64,000 nucleotides of DNA from Chryseobacterium paridis (GCF_016595215.1 NZ_JAENHK010000010.1:1101390-1165389), one strand, 5' to 3'. Numbered from the stretch's first letter, positions 8,163 to 18,486 are shown. The notes: a model not told the origin generated them from the sequence alone. A program made the numbers and translations.

Positions 8163-10745
8163 TTAATTTTCATTTTCATCCCCTTCAAACAGGTCTCCTA
8201 TAATACCTCCGTCTTCATCAATCCCTTCTATAGGTTCTGGATCTTCATACACTTCCGGCTCTTCCTCTTCAACTTCTGGTATCGTAACGTTAATGGTTTT
8301 TACTTTAAATTTAGTGAATTGATTTCCGATAGCTTTTATTCCTTTCACCATGATAAATTCATCAATGTTGATGGTTTCAGGATCTCTTTCTTTTCCTTTA
8401 TCTTTTGTGAAAATAATTTCAGCAGTAGCGCCGTTTGCTACAATCACGTTTTCGACAAATGACTTACTATGCTCTGAAGGCATAAAACCTTGTGGGTTGG
8501 TATTATTTTCAAGAAGGAACCTTTTAATAAAATAAATATCCTTTTCCCCGTCATAATAAATGCAAGTAACAGGCTGTTGCGGACGCCATTTTTCCAGGAT
8601 CAGATATTCATCATCAAAACGGTTTCCAAGGTCGAAGCTTACTAATTTTGCTTCCCCATTGGAATTGATGGTAAGAATCTTATCATCTCCTTTGAAATTA
8701 CCTAATAAAGTACCTCTTCCATCAGCATTTAATCTTCTTACTGTATCATCAAACCAAATTCTTCTTGGAGCCAGCGTAGAAATACCTTCTTCTTTAAGAT
8801 CTACTTTTTTAACCGAATATTTGGTTACTAAATTACCTTTGGAATCACGTCCTTTGATCGCTAATTCAGAAAAATCGATGTCCATTTTATTTTTTCTGAT
8901 CCTAGGATTAGGTTTCAACAAAACGGTAACAGTTTCTGCTTCTCCATTTGGATTGGCTGAAAAATAAAGAACCTCAGATCCTTTTTTGTCTGAAGCTAAA
9001 GGATAATCTGTATTTCTGGTCACTGCTGTTACAGAGAAACGTTTCATATAATAAGGACCTTCTTTGCCTTCGCGATAGATCATATTATACACTGTTCTTT
9101 TATCATTTTTCTTCCAGACAGCAACATGCAGAAGATCTTTTCCGATAAAAGTTTTAGCTTCTACTTTAACGATCTTCATACTTCCATCTTTTCTGAAGGT
9201 AATGATATCATCAATATCTGAACAATCGAAGAGGTATTCATCTTTTCGTAATGATGTCCCGATAAAGCCTTCTTCCCTATTCACATAGAACTTCTCATTC
9301 GCAACTGCCACTTTCGTAGCATCAATCGTATCGAAGATTCTTAACTCCGTTCTTCTTTGTCTGTCTTTACCGTATTTCTTTTGAATATTTTGATAATACT
9401 CAATAGCATAGGTAATCAGGTTGGCTAAATTATGTTTTACCAGCTCTATTTTACCTTCAAGAGCTGCAATGTTTTCTTTAAATTTATCTAAGTCAAATCT
9501 GGAAATTCTTTTGATTCTGATCTCTGTCAGTTTTAAAATATCTTCTTCAGTTACTGCTCTTAAAAGATGTTTTGTGTGTGGCTTTAAACCAGCATCGATG
9601 GTTTTGATAACATCTTCCCAGGTTTCCACTTCTTCAATATCATGATAGATTCTGTTTTCAATGAAAATCCTTTCTAATGAAGAAAAATGCCAGCTTTCCT
9701 GCAATTCATGAAGTTCGATCTCCAGTTCCTTTTTTAATAGGGAAACGGTATGATCAGTATTCATTCTTAGAATTTCAGAAACATTCAGGAACATTGGTTT
9801 ATCCCCTACGATAACGCAGGCATTTGGAGAAATTGTAACCTGACAATCTGTAAATGCATACAAAGCATCAATCGTTTTATCCGGTGACACATCATTATGC
9901 AAATGAATCAGAATCTCCACTGTATCTGAAGTATTATCTTCAATTTTTTTGATTTTGATCTTTCCTTTCTCATTCGCTTTCAAAATAGAATCTATAAGAT
10001 CGCTCGTTGTTTTAGAAAAAGGAAGTTCTGAGATAACCAATGTATGTTTATCAGTCTGTGTAATTCTCGCTCTTGCCCGAACTTTTCCACCTCTTTGACC
10101 ATCGTTATATTCTGAGACATCTAAATAACCTGCAGTTAAGAAGTCAGGAAATAATTCAAACTTTTTGCCTTTAAGATGTGCAACAGAGGCATTGATCAGT
10201 TCATTAAAGTTATGCGGAAGTATTTTAGTAGATAGCCCTACCCCAATTCCTTCTACCCCTTGCGTAAGAAGCAATGGAAATTTTACAGGTAAATCAATAG
10301 GCTCATTATTTCTGCCATCATAAGACTTGGACCATTCTGTGGTTTTAGGGTTGAAAACCACTTCCAAAGCAAAGGGTGTTAATCTGGCTTCGATATACCT
10401 CGCCGCAGCCGCAGAATCTCCGGTATAGACATTCCCCCAGTTCCCCTGAGTATCTATCAAAAGTTCTTTTTGCCCGATTTGTACCATCGCATCGGTAATA
10501 GAAGCATCACCGTGTGGGTGATATTTCATTGTATTACCAACAATATTGGCGACCTTATTATACCTTCCGTCCTCCAGCTCTCGCATAGAGTGCATGATTC
10601 GTCTCTGAACGGGTTTTAATCCATCATAAACCGATGGGATTGCTCTATCTAAAATCACGTAAGAAGCATAGTCAAGAAACCAGTCTTTGTAAAGTCCGGA
10701 AACTTTCTTTAAGCTTTCGCCTTCGTGTGAATTTTCTTCTGTCAT
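8163..10745 (-). CDS. parC: DNA topoisomerase IV subunit A
   Basis: The 860-residue subunit breaks and rejoins DNA during decatenation of daughter chromosomes. The winged-helix/tower region is recognisable by DGLKPVQRRI (about 41-50), YHPHGD (75-80) and the active tyrosine in AAARYIEAR (Tyr117). A C-terminal beta-pinwheel region (about 500-780) and an acidic tail (EEEEPEVYED, EGDENEN) follow. In the quinolone-determining region the usual serine after HPHGD is alanine (Ala81), while the acidic residue four positions on is kept (Asp85). The start codon overlaps the upstream gene's stop by one base. Identity as ParC rather than GyrA rests on the adjacent parE. Confidence 0.93.
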   Translation of the reverse strand: MTEENSHEGESLKKVSGLYKDWFLDYASYVILDRAIPSVYDGLKPVQRRIMHSMRELEDGRYNKVANIVGNTMKYHPHGDASITDAMVQIGQKELLIDTQGNWGNVYTGDSAAAARYIEARLTPFALEVVFNPKTTEWSKSYDGRNNEPIDLPVKFPLLLTQGVEGIGVGLSTKILPHNFNELINASVAHLKGKKFELFPDFLTAGYLDVSEYNDGQRGGKVRARARITQTDKHTLVISELPFSKTTSDLIDSILKANEKGKIKIKKIEDNTSDTVEILIHLHNDVSPDKTIDALYAFTDCQVTISPNACVIVGDKPMFLNVSEILRMNTDHTVSLLKKELEIELHELQESWHFSSLERIFIENRIYHDIEEVETWEDVIKTIDAGLKPHTKHLLRAVTEEDILKLTEIRIKRISRFDLDKFKENIAALEGKIELVKHNLANLITYAIEYYQNIQKKYGKDRQRRTELRIFDTIDATKVAVANEKFYVNREEGFIGTSLRKDEYLFDCSDIDDIITFRKDGSMKIVKVEAKTFIGKDLLHVAVWKKNDKRTVYNMIYREGKEGPYYMKRFSVTAVTRNTDYPLASDKKGSEVLYFSANPNGEAETVTVLLKPNPRIRKNKMDIDFSELAIKGRDSKGNLVTKYSVKKVDLKEEGISTLAPRRIWFDDTVRRLNADGRGTLLGNFKGDDKILTINSNGEAKLVSFDLGNRFDDEYLILEKWRPQQPVTCIYYDGEKDIYFIKRFLLENNTNPQGFMPSEHSKSFVENVIVANGATAEIIFTKDKGKERDPETINIDEFIMVKGIKAIGNQFTKFKVKTINVTIPEVEEEEPEVYEDPEPIEGIDEDGGIIGDLFEGDENEN

Positions 10746-11230
10746 TATCTGTCTTTGACGTTTTTCTCGTTATTAGCTTTCACTACTTTATTTAAAGAGA
10801 ATTTTAAATCGTTTACTTCTTTTGTTGTTAAATAGGATATTTCATATTTTAACATCGTTGAGCCACTATTCTTACTGGAAATCGTGACATATAATCTTTT
10901 GATAAAAAGTAGATTTACAATCTCATATTTTATTAATTTATATTTTGGAAATTCATCACTTAAAGGTTTATCTAAAAAGGGAATAATATTCCTGTTTTTG
11001 AAGTTGAGAGCCTCTCCATCGCTATCGTATTCAAATATCTGCCTTCCCATAAGATGGAAAGAAACCAACATAATTAATGGTATTATAATTAACAAATAGC
11101 TTTCTGATCCTAAAATATTAAATTTATATTCTTCTAAAAAGAAGGATACAATTCCGCCAACTAAAATCATTATTAACAGGGTATTAATAAAGTTATAGCC
11201 CGGCGCTTTATTGCGGTTACTTAATCTCAT
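10745..11230 (-). CDS. Small membrane protein of unknown function
   Basis: I do not recognise a family for this 161-residue protein. It has a basic N-terminus, two adjacent hydrophobic segments (about residues 16-33 and 44-62) and a soluble C-terminal half of mixed beta character resembling a small PH-like fold, ending in a lysine-rich tail. It lies between parE and parC on the same strand: 83 bp after parE and overlapping the parC start by 1 bp, so it is probably translated together with parC. Nothing in the sequence ties it to topoisomerase function; co-location may be incidental. Confidence 0.75.
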   Translation of the reverse strand: MRLSNRNKAPGYNFINTLLIMILVGGIVSFFLEEYKFNILGSESYLLIIIPLIMLVSFHLMGRQIFEYDSDGEALNFKNRNIIPFLDKPLSDEFPKYKLIKYEIVNLLFIKRLYVTISSKNSGSTMLKYEISYLTTKEVNDLKFSLNKVVKANNEKNVKDR

Positions 11231-11313
11231 TATTATTTGTGTTTAGGTTTAAAGTTATCTCATTAAAAGTTTTTTATGGCTAGTTTTTATAGAAAGTTTT
11301 TCGAGGGATCTAT

Positions 11314-13197
11314 TTAACTTTCTACTTCAGTTATTAATTCTCTACTATCGATATCTCCTTCTTCTACAACCAGATTCTCAAGAATAAATACCTGTCTGTC
11401 TGGTGTGTTTTTACCCATATAGAACTCTAAAAGTTGTTCTATGGTTTGATCTTTTCCTACCACTACGGGCTCAAGACGAATATCCTTACCAATGAAATGT
11501 TTGAATTCATCAGGTGAGATTTCTCCCAACCCTTTAAATCGTGTGATCTCTGGGTTTTTACCTAAATCATTCAATGCTTTTACCCTTTCCATTTCGGTAT
11601 AGCAATATCTTGTCTCTTTCTTATTTCTCACCCTGAACAAGGGGGTTTGAAGAATATAAAGATGTCCATTCTTAATCAGATCAGGGAAAAACTGTAAAAA
11701 GAATGTAATCATTAAAAGACGAATGTGCATCCCATCAACATCGGCATCGGTTGCAATGATAACCTGGTTATATCTTAAATCTTCAAGGCTTTCTTCAATA
11801 TTTAAAGCCGCCTGTAAGAGATTAAATTCTTCGTTTTCATATACCACTTTCTTGGTCAGACCATAACAGTTCAAAGGCTTTCCTTTCAATGAAAATACGG
11901 CTTGCGTTTCTACATCTCTTGATTTGGTAATTGATCCTGATGCAGAATCACCCTCGGTAATGAAAATCTGTGTATCGCCTTTTCTTTCTGCTTTCTGATC
12001 ATTATAATGCTGTCTGCAATCCCGAAGTTTTTTATTATGAAGTGATACTTTTTTTGCTCTTTCTCTTGCTAATTTCTGAATTCCTGAAAGCTCTTTTCTT
12101 TCCCTTTCTGAAATTAAGATTTTTCTTTGAATAGCTTCTGCGATTTCAGGATTTCTGTGTAAGAAATTATCCAGCTTGCTTTTTAAAAAGTCAATGATAA
12201 AAGTTCTCACGGTAGGTCCATTGGGCCCCATATCATTAGAACCTAATTTAGTCTTCGTCTGAGATTCAAAAACAGGCTCTTCTACATTGATTGAAATCGC
12301 TGCAATAATCGACTTTCTGATATCAGAAGCATCGAAATTTTTATTGAAAAATTCACGTATCGTCTTTACATAGGCTTCTCGGAAGGCATTAAGATGGGTA
12401 CCACCCTGAGTGGTATTCTGACCATTAACAAATGAAAAATAAGTTTCTGTCTGTGACTTGTCTGAATGGGTGATAGCCAATTCTATATCATTATCCATTA
12501 AATGTACAATCGGATAAAGAATTTCACTTTCCAGTTCTTCTTCCAACAAATCTTTAAGACCATTTTCAGAATAATAAGTCTCCCCATTGAATATGATCTT
12601 AAGCCCTGGGTTCAGATAGGCATAATTTCGGAGCATTCTTTCGATATACTCTTTTCTGTATTTAAAGTGAAGAAATATTTCTCCATCAGGAATAAAGGAA
12701 ATTTCAGTACCGTTTCTGTCTGAAGTTTCTTTTTCTTCGTGATTTTCTGAAATAATTCCACGTGAAAATTCGGCTACTTTCATTCTCCCCTCACGGAAAG
12801 ATCTCACTCTAAAGTAATCAGAAAGGGCATTTACCGCTTTTGTACCAACACCATTTAATCCAACAGATTTTTTAAATGCTTTACTATCATATTTACCTCC
12901 GGTATTCATTTTGGATACTGCATCCACTACTTTCCCTAAAGGAATTCCACGACCAAAATCACGGATCGTTACCTTACCATCGTCTACTTTTATTTCGATT
13001 CTTTTACCAGATTTCATCCTGAACTCATCGATGGAGTTGTCCAGGATTTCTTTAAGTAAAATGTAAATTCCATCATCAGCAGAAGAACCATCTCCGAGCT
13101 TTCCGATGTACATACCGGGACGCAAACGAATATGTTCCTGCCAATCGAGGGTTCTGATATTATCTTCCGAATAGATTGGATTTATTTCTTGTGACAT
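11314..13197 (-). CDS. parE: DNA topoisomerase IV subunit B
   Basis: The 627-residue ATPase subunit has the GHKL motifs [10 protein letters not shown] (about 49-58), GRGIPLG (about 78) and the lid motif [14 protein letters not shown] (about 112-125), then a TOPRIM domain with EGDSASGS (about 412) and DADVDG (about 482). The length and the lack of an inserted region fit Bacteroidota ParE. It works with the parC product to decatenate and relax DNA, and is the target of aminocoumarins. A TACTTTTG -7 box lies 21 bp upstream. It heads the parE, small membrane protein, parC, rhomboid gene string. Confidence 0.93.
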   Translation of the reverse strand: MSQEINPIYSEDNIRTLDWQEHIRLRPGMYIGKLGDGSSADDGIYILLKEILDNSIDEFRMKSGKRIEIKVDDGKVTIRDFGRGIPLGKVVDAVSKMNTGGKYDSKAFKKSVGLNGVGTKAVNALSDYFRVRSFREGRMKVAEFSRGIISENHEEKETSDRNGTEISFIPDGEIFLHFKYRKEYIERMLRNYAYLNPGLKIIFNGETYYSENGLKDLLEEELESEILYPIVHLMDNDIELAITHSDKSQTETYFSFVNGQNTTQGGTHLNAFREAYVKTIREFFNKNFDASDIRKSIIAAISINVEEPVFESQTKTKLGSNDMGPNGPTVRTFIIDFLKSKLDNFLHRNPEIAEAIQRKILISERERKELSGIQKLARERAKKVSLHNKKLRDCRQHYNDQKAERKGDTQIFITEGDSASGSITKSRDVETQAVFSLKGKPLNCYGLTKKVVYENEEFNLLQAALNIEESLEDLRYNQVIIATDADVDGMHIRLLMITFFLQFFPDLIKNGHLYILQTPLFRVRNKKETRYCYTEMERVKALNDLGKNPEITRFKGLGEISPDEFKHFIGKDIRLEPVVVGKDQTIEQLLEFYMGKNTPDRQVFILENLVVEEGDIDSRELITEVES

Positions 13198-13217
13198 AAG
13201 TTATTTCAGCAAACATA

Positions 13218-13225
13218 CAAAAGTA
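13218..13225 (-). promoter_or_regulatory. -7 box (TACTTTTG) of parE
   Basis: Minus strand TACTTTTG matches TAnnTTTG and lies 20 bp before the parE start codon at 13197, giving a leader of roughly a dozen bases. Confidence 0.45.
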
Positions 13226-13288
13226 CGAAAATGATCAAAATTATCCGAATTTTTCTAATTCATTTTTTGTAATATTCTTTACCATGTA

Positions 13289-13319
13289 TTGCATTATTAT
13301 CAAGCAACCTTTATATTTA
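13289..13319 (+). promoter_or_regulatory. Promoter of the sensor kinase/LytTR operon
   Basis: A TTG at 13289-13291 is followed after 20 bp by TATATTTA at 13312-13319, close to the Bacteroidota TTG-N17-23-TAnnTTTG pattern with G to A at the last position. Transcription would start near 13326, upstream of the GTG start at 13339. Confidence 0.45.
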
Positions 13320-13338
13320 CACCATTATTCAATATTAA

Positions 13339-16266
13339 GTGAAAAGCATACATGATTTTCCTCTATTTTTATTAATACTATTCTTACCTTTTATCTCATT
13401 TGCTCAGATCCCCGGACTGGTAAATTATAGCGAAGAGGACGGATTAAATAGTTCAACTACGTATTCAATTAATCAGGATAATAACGGATTCATCTGGATA
13501 GGTAGTGATAACGGATTATTCAGGTTCGACGGAAAAGAATTCAAACAATTTAATGAGAAAAACGGGCTGAAAAATATTGATGTTTTAGCGTGTAATCCCC
13601 TATCTAATGGTGAAAATTTCATCATGTCTTATTTGAGTGACTTTGCTTATTTGAAAAATGGAAAGATCATCAATTCCGATCGCAATAAAGAACTCAAAAA
13701 GCTCACCCATTTATCTGCAAATTACAGCAACGGAGACTCTGTGTTTATATTTAATGCCACTGCTCCTAAAGAAATTTTTGTATATCATAATGAGAAGGTA
13801 AAAACTATTCCATTACACCTAGGTAAAGAAATCACATCATCGGACAAGTATTATGTATTTTCTTTTGACATTGACCTCCATCTACTTTATCTAACAGATC
13901 AGAATGGCCAGGTGATGACCTATGATATTCTGACCAAAAAGAAAACGATTTGTAATCTCCTTTTACCTAAGACCACGATTTATAAAGCAGGTGATTTTTT
14001 AGTTACAAAATTGGATAATAAAGTGGTTATTTATAAAAGATACAATAGATATTATTTCAAAAAAATTCAGTCATTTTCTGTTCCTGAGAAAATACACCAA
14101 ATCGTTATTGACAAGAATTACAGGATTTGGCTCTGTCTTGACAAAGGAGGTGTGCTTTATTATAAGCAGACTCTGCGGCAAGGAAATCTTTCTCATCCTA
14201 TAAAGATCATGGATGATTTTGTGATGAATCATATTCTGATAGACCGGGATAATAATGTGTGGTTTTCGACTAGAAATAATGGAGTCTTTTTTATTACCGA
14301 TAAATTTTTCAATAATTATATTCATTTACCGGTAAAGAATAATTCATCTTTTATTACAGCTATTGAAAAAAATGGAAAAGATATTATTCTGGGATACAAT
14401 GAAGCCAAAAGCGGTATATTAAAATCCAACACCATAACGGATATCACCCTTGAAAAAAATAGAAAGATTCAGACTAAGTCCATATTTTCAAAAGGAAATA
14501 CTATTTTATTTGGGTGTACTTTAAGTATTTTTAAATACAATACCCTAACCCGCAAAGTAACTCATATCAAGGATTTTAGCTTAAAGAATATTCTTCCATA
14601 TACGAATGATTCTGTATTTCTTTGTACCTCACAAGGGCTAACTGCTTATAATTTTGTGACAAATACATATTCACAGCTACTTAATGAAAGAACCTACAAT
14701 GCTTTATCTTATGACAAAGACAGCATATTTGTTGGAGATTTTAAAGACTTGTATAAGCTGAATGTCAGGACAAAAAAGAAAAATTTATTTCTTGAAGGAT
14801 ACTATTTCACAGATATCAAAAAGCTCAAAAACAATTTATATGTTGGGGCCACTAATCTTAACGGTATTATATTTTTTAATAATAAAAAAGTTATCAGAAG
14901 AATAACTGAAAAAAACGGGTTATCAACGGACCAGATAAAGAAAATAGAAGTCCAGAATGGAAATGTCTTTTGGGCTAGCACCAATTCCGGATTGAGCAGG
15001 ATTGAAATACACGGAGCCCATGTTAAGATTAATAATTTCACTCAAACTGACGGCCTTCCATCCAATGTTGTTGCAGGGTGTGTAATAAGAGATGACACTA
15101 TTTATGCTGGAACTACAAAAGGTTTGGCTATTCTTCCCATTAGCAATTTAATAGGACAGCAAACATTTATCAATAAGAAAGTAATCGTCAATTCTGTTGC
15201 AGTAGGAGATCGGGAAATATATAATCTCAATCAAAAAATTACAAGTCAGGCGCCTGAAAATACAGTAGCCTTTAATTTGAGTTTTCTCGATTATGCTTCA
15301 CAAGGAAAAGTAAGCTACAAATATAAGGTTGAAGGCCTGAATGATGAATGGCAAATCAGCAGTTCACCAAAGATTATGTTCAATGCTCTTCCACCAGGAA
15401 AATATATTTTTAAAGTTTTTGGATTGGGTTATAATGGAAAACAATCTCGCACATCTACTGACATCACCTTCGAAATTAAACCCAAATTCTGGCAAACATG
15501 GTGGTTCAGGTTTTTAATAATCATCCTCGTGGGCTCAATACTTTTCTCTCTCATTACCTTATATTTCCAAAGAAAACGAAATAAAAAATTGGCAACATTG
15601 TACTATGAGAAGAAAATTGCAGAGCTGGAACTACAGGCCATTAAAGCACAAATAAATCCTCATTTCATTTATAATTGTCTTAATTCTATTCAATTTTTAC
15701 TTTATAAAAAGGATTATACGGAGACTGAAAATTATCTGGACATCTTCTCTCAAATGATCAGAAAAACGTTACATTATTCTGAGAAAACTTTTATGCCAAT
15801 CAAAGAAGAAACCGATTATCTTTCTCTCTACTTAAACATGGAAAAGCTTCGATTAAAAGACTTGTTTGATTATAAAATAACGATTTCTCCCGCAGTCAAT
15901 AAAAGTTGGGTTATTCCATCCCTTTTAATCCAACCTTTTGTTGAAAATGCTATAAAACATGGTGTTTCAAATTTAAAAGACAGAAAAGGAAATATTGAAA
16001 TATTATTTGATTATGCAGATTCATTACTCTGTATTACTATTGAAGACAATGGCGTAGGTATAGGAAACAAACCAGAATCTAATGCCAAGACCAATTCTTT
16101 CGGGGTAAAATTATCTCAAAAAAGAATTGAAACATTCAGACAGCTTTTTGAGACTAATATAACATTAGAAATTAACGATCTTTCTGAAAAAGAAAAAAAA
16201 CCAGGAACACAAATAAAACTATACATGACTCCCTATGAAAACGAAAGTACAAGCATGCATCATTGA
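13339..16266 (+). CDS. Two-component propeller sensor histidine kinase (LytS type)
   Basis: The 975-residue sensor has a signal peptide (residues 1-22), a long periplasmic region of two-component regulator-propeller repeats (for example FIWIGSDNGLFRFDG near 47 and VFWASTNSGLSRIE near 540), a Y_Y_Y domain (about 645-715), one transmembrane helix (about 724-744) and a His_kinase/HATPase module with AQINPHFIYN (His775), VENAIKHGVSN and DNGVGIG. It is not a hybrid: no receiver or AraC domain is attached. Start is GTG; no in-frame ATG keeps the signal peptide. It overlaps the LytTR regulator gene by 32 bp, so the two form a cognate pair sensing an extracellular ligand. Confidence 0.9.
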   Translation: MKSIHDFPLFLLILFLPFISFAQIPGLVNYSEEDGLNSSTTYSINQDNNGFIWIGSDNGLFRFDGKEFKQFNEKNGLKNIDVLACNPLSNGENFIMSYLSDFAYLKNGKIINSDRNKELKKLTHLSANYSNGDSVFIFNATAPKEIFVYHNEKVKTIPLHLGKEITSSDKYYVFSFDIDLHLLYLTDQNGQVMTYDILTKKKTICNLLLPKTTIYKAGDFLVTKLDNKVVIYKRYNRYYFKKIQSFSVPEKIHQIVIDKNYRIWLCLDKGGVLYYKQTLRQGNLSHPIKIMDDFVMNHILIDRDNNVWFSTRNNGVFFITDKFFNNYIHLPVKNNSSFITAIEKNGKDIILGYNEAKSGILKSNTITDITLEKNRKIQTKSIFSKGNTILFGCTLSIFKYNTLTRKVTHIKDFSLKNILPYTNDSVFLCTSQGLTAYNFVTNTYSQLLNERTYNALSYDKDSIFVGDFKDLYKLNVRTKKKNLFLEGYYFTDIKKLKNNLYVGATNLNGIIFFNNKKVIRRITEKNGLSTDQIKKIEVQNGNVFWASTNSGLSRIEIHGAHVKINNFTQTDGLPSNVVAGCVIRDDTIYAGTTKGLAILPISNLIGQQTFINKKVIVNSVAVGDREIYNLNQKITSQAPENTVAFNLSFLDYASQGKVSYKYKVEGLNDEWQISSSPKIMFNALPPGKYIFKVFGLGYNGKQSRTSTDITFEIKPKFWQTWWFRFLIIILVGSILFSLITLYFQRKRNKKLATLYYEKKIAELELQAIKAQINPHFIYNCLNSIQFLLYKKDYTETENYLDIFSQMIRKTLHYSEKTFMPIKEETDYLSLYLNMEKLRLKDLFDYKITISPAVNKSWVIPSLLIQPFVENAIKHGVSNLKDRKGNIEILFDYADSLLCITIEDNGVGIGNKPESNAKTNSFGVKLSQKRIETFRQLFETNITLEINDLSEKEKKPGTQIKLYMTPYENESTSMHH

Positions 16267-16963
16267 TGACGAACAAGACGGAAGAGATTATATTTCTCTT
16301 TTGCTGAAGAATGAGTTTCCGGACATCCAGATCTCATTTCAGGCTTCAAGCGTAGAAGAAGCATATGTAAATCTTATTAAAAGTGCTCCTGACATCCTTT
16401 TCCTGGATATCCAGTTAAAGGACGGAACAGCATTCGATCTGCTTTCAAAATTCAGAGAAATCAACTCTCTGATCATTTTTATTACAGCTTTTGAACACTT
16501 TGCTATTCAAGCGATAAAGAATGGCGCTACAGATTACCTCCTGAAACCAATTAAAAGAATGGATTTTATTATAGCCGTAAACAAAGCCCTTGAAATCAAC
16601 AAAAAGAATAAAAGTATTTCCGTTTCTTCCAGCCAGAATAAAATCAGCCTCCCTACCCTACAGGGATTTAAATTAACCAATATTAGCGATATTGTACGTT
16701 GTGAAGCTGACTCCAGCTATACTACTTTTTATATGAGTGATAAGACCAACATAATAGTCTCTAAGACATTGCATGAATTTGAAGAATTTTTAGCAGATTA
16801 TAATTTTTTTAGAATTCACCATAAACACCTGATCAACCTAAGCCATCTAAAGGAATATATCAAAGGAAAAGGAGGACAAGTCATTATGACCGACAATTCT
16901 GTCCTTGATGTCTCTGTTAGAAAGAAAAACGATTTCCTGCATAAAATTGAACATTTGGAATAA
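16235..16963 (+). CDS. LytTR-family response regulator
   Basis: The 242-residue regulator has a receiver domain (residues 5-120) with acidic pocket DDE (11-13), phosphoacceptor Asp58 in FLDIQ and the conserved Lys in LLKPIKR (about 108), followed by a LytTR DNA-binding domain (about 140-240) with RIHHKHLIN. It starts inside the kinase gene (32-bp overlap). LytTR regulators usually bind pairs of 9-bp direct repeats spaced about 12 bp apart; exactly such repeats (ACACTTATT) lie in front of the next two transcription units, making them its likely targets. Confidence 0.93.
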   Translation: MKTKVQACIIDDEQDGRDYISLLLKNEFPDIQISFQASSVEEAYVNLIKSAPDILFLDIQLKDGTAFDLLSKFREINSLIIFITAFEHFAIQAIKNGATDYLLKPIKRMDFIIAVNKALEINKKNKSISVSSSQNKISLPTLQGFKLTNISDIVRCEADSSYTTFYMSDKTNIIVSKTLHEFEEFLADYNFFRIHHKHLINLSHLKEYIKGKGGQVIMTDNSVLDVSVRKKNDFLHKIEHLE

Positions 16964-16991
16964 ATTCTAAATTCCTTTTTTTTAAATATGA

Positions 16992-17034
16992 AAATCCCTC
17001 TGTTTACTTTGAAAATAAACAGAGGGATTTTTAC
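16992..17034 (+). terminator. Intrinsic terminator of the kinase/LytTR operon
   Basis: A perfect 15-bp stem (arms 16992-17006 and 17016-17030, core CCCTCTGTTTA) with a 9-base loop is followed by a T-run. It separates the LytTR gene from the regulated promoter at 17098. Confidence 0.85.
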
Positions 17035-17097
17035 ATATAGGCAAGAAAATTTTGCAGAAATCTATTCTACTCAATCACAATTAAGAGAAATTGCATA

Positions 17098-17167
17098 ACA
17101 CTTATTAGTAAAACAAGTACACTTATTAAATCACTATACTATGATATCAGATATCGTGATACATTTA
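17098..17167 (+). promoter_or_regulatory. Putative LytTR operator and promoter of the PKD/T9SS gene
   Basis: Two identical 9-mers ACACTTATT start at 17098 and 17119, that is 21 bp apart with a 12-bp spacer. A -7-like box TACATTTA (17160-17167) begins 41 bp after the start of the second repeat. The first 37 bp of this region match 18554-18590 at 31 of 37 positions. No -33 TTG is seen, as expected for an activator-dependent promoter. ACACTTATT resembles the LytTR half-site (ACAGTTAnG in AgrA). Predicted leader is about 70 nt. Confidence 0.65.
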
Positions 17168-17242
17168 TCACAGGTTCAATACACAAAATACTAATAACTA
17201 AAGTTTTTACTGGTTTTTGATTTATAAAATCAGTTACACATT

Positions 17243-18466
17243 ATGATAAGAATATATTTTTTAACAATTTATGTATTCCTTGGATGCCTTCTGTTTAATG
17301 CACAAGGTCCTTGTTCTGATTTCAATGGCACCAGTAATCCTTTGGGAAATTGGCAACTTGATCCCGTTAACAATGCCGTAAACTATAATCTTGGTAGTCC
17401 TAATGCATTGGATGGTTCGCAATATTTGATATTGGATGACCTATCAGGAGGTTCCTGGTTTATCAACCCTGTTGACTACAAGAATATAGGGCAACGATTT
17501 TTAGGACAATGCTTATATTTTGATTTTTACCTTGAAAAAGATGGAGGTTTTAACGCTCCATTACATCCAACAATCTACATTCTTTCAGGAAACAAAGTAA
17601 TAACTTTTGTTGCTAATGCTACAGTAACCCCTAATAGTGGATGGGTTCGGGTACGAGCTCCATTAGCTTTAGCTACAAGCTCAGCCTTCCCAAGTAACGC
17701 AGAAGGAACATGGAGTATGCCTGGAGGAACATGGACAGACTTCAATAATGTAATGAACAATTCAACTGCTGTAATGATATCTCCCGATATTACTTCAAGT
17801 CCAAGCGAAAGAGTATATTTCGATAATATCTGTATCAAGTCATGTGACGGATGTACTGCAGATTTCAAGTTAGAGACATCATTTGCCAGCAACACTAATA
17901 CTGCATCGGCTCAACTTACCATTATTAATCCAATTTTAGTTTCTACTCCTAACAATCCAGGAAGTACCTATACTGTAAACTGGGGTGACGGAACTTCATC
18001 ACCTTATATTATATCAACTCTATCACATAATTACACTAATCCTGGTACCTATACCATATGTGTAACGGAAAAACAAGGGAAGATGATATTATGTACCCGA
18101 TGCTTCACTTTCTGTTATTCAAAAGCCAGTGTGCCTTCAAGAGAATCCAATTCAGTAAGTACAATTCCACAATTTGACATTCAAACAGTTGGTAAAACAG
18201 AAATGACAACAAATAACGATTACAAACTGGTACCTAATCCTGCTAAAAGCTATGTAGACATCCAAACAAACCTTTCATCAAGAGGATCAGTCTCAGTAAG
18301 AGTTTTTGATATGTCCGGAAAAACGGTTTTGGAAAAATCTGAAAACCATGAAAGTGGCAGACAAAACATTAGACTTAATACAGAAAATCTCCCTCAGGGA
18401 AGTTATATCGTTGAAACAAAATCTAACACCCAAACCAATTCTCAAAAATTGATTATTTCAAAGTAA
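17243..18466 (+). CDS. Secreted PKD-domain protein with T9SS sorting domain
   Basis: The 407-residue protein has an N-terminal signal peptide ending near LLFNAQG (residue 22), a beta-sandwich region (about 25-200) similar to carbohydrate- or laminin-G-like modules, a PKD domain (about 225-285, with VNWGDGT and YTNPGTYTICVT) and a type A T9SS C-terminal domain (about 328-407, with VPNPAKSYVDI, FDMSGK and LPQGSYIVE). It should be exported across the outer membrane and anchored on or released from the surface. Cysteines are unusually frequent around 197-205 and 280-290. It stands directly downstream of the LytTR operon behind the phased repeats, and is followed by its own terminator. Confidence 0.85.
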   Translation: MIRIYFLTIYVFLGCLLFNAQGPCSDFNGTSNPLGNWQLDPVNNAVNYNLGSPNALDGSQYLILDDLSGGSWFINPVDYKNIGQRFLGQCLYFDFYLEKDGGFNAPLHPTIYILSGNKVITFVANATVTPNSGWVRVRAPLALATSSAFPSNAEGTWSMPGGTWTDFNNVMNNSTAVMISPDITSSPSERVYFDNICIKSCDGCTADFKLETSFASNTNTASAQLTIINPILVSTPNNPGSTYTVNWGDGTSSPYIISTLSHNYTNPGTYTICVTEKQGKMILCTRCFTFCYSKASVPSRESNSVSTIPQFDIQTVGKTEMTTNNDYKLVPNPAKSYVDIQTNLSSRGSVSVRVFDMSGKTVLEKSENHESGRQNIRLNTENLPQGSYIVETKSNTQTNSQKLIISK

Positions 18467-18486
18467 ATTTTATTCATCTGTATAAT

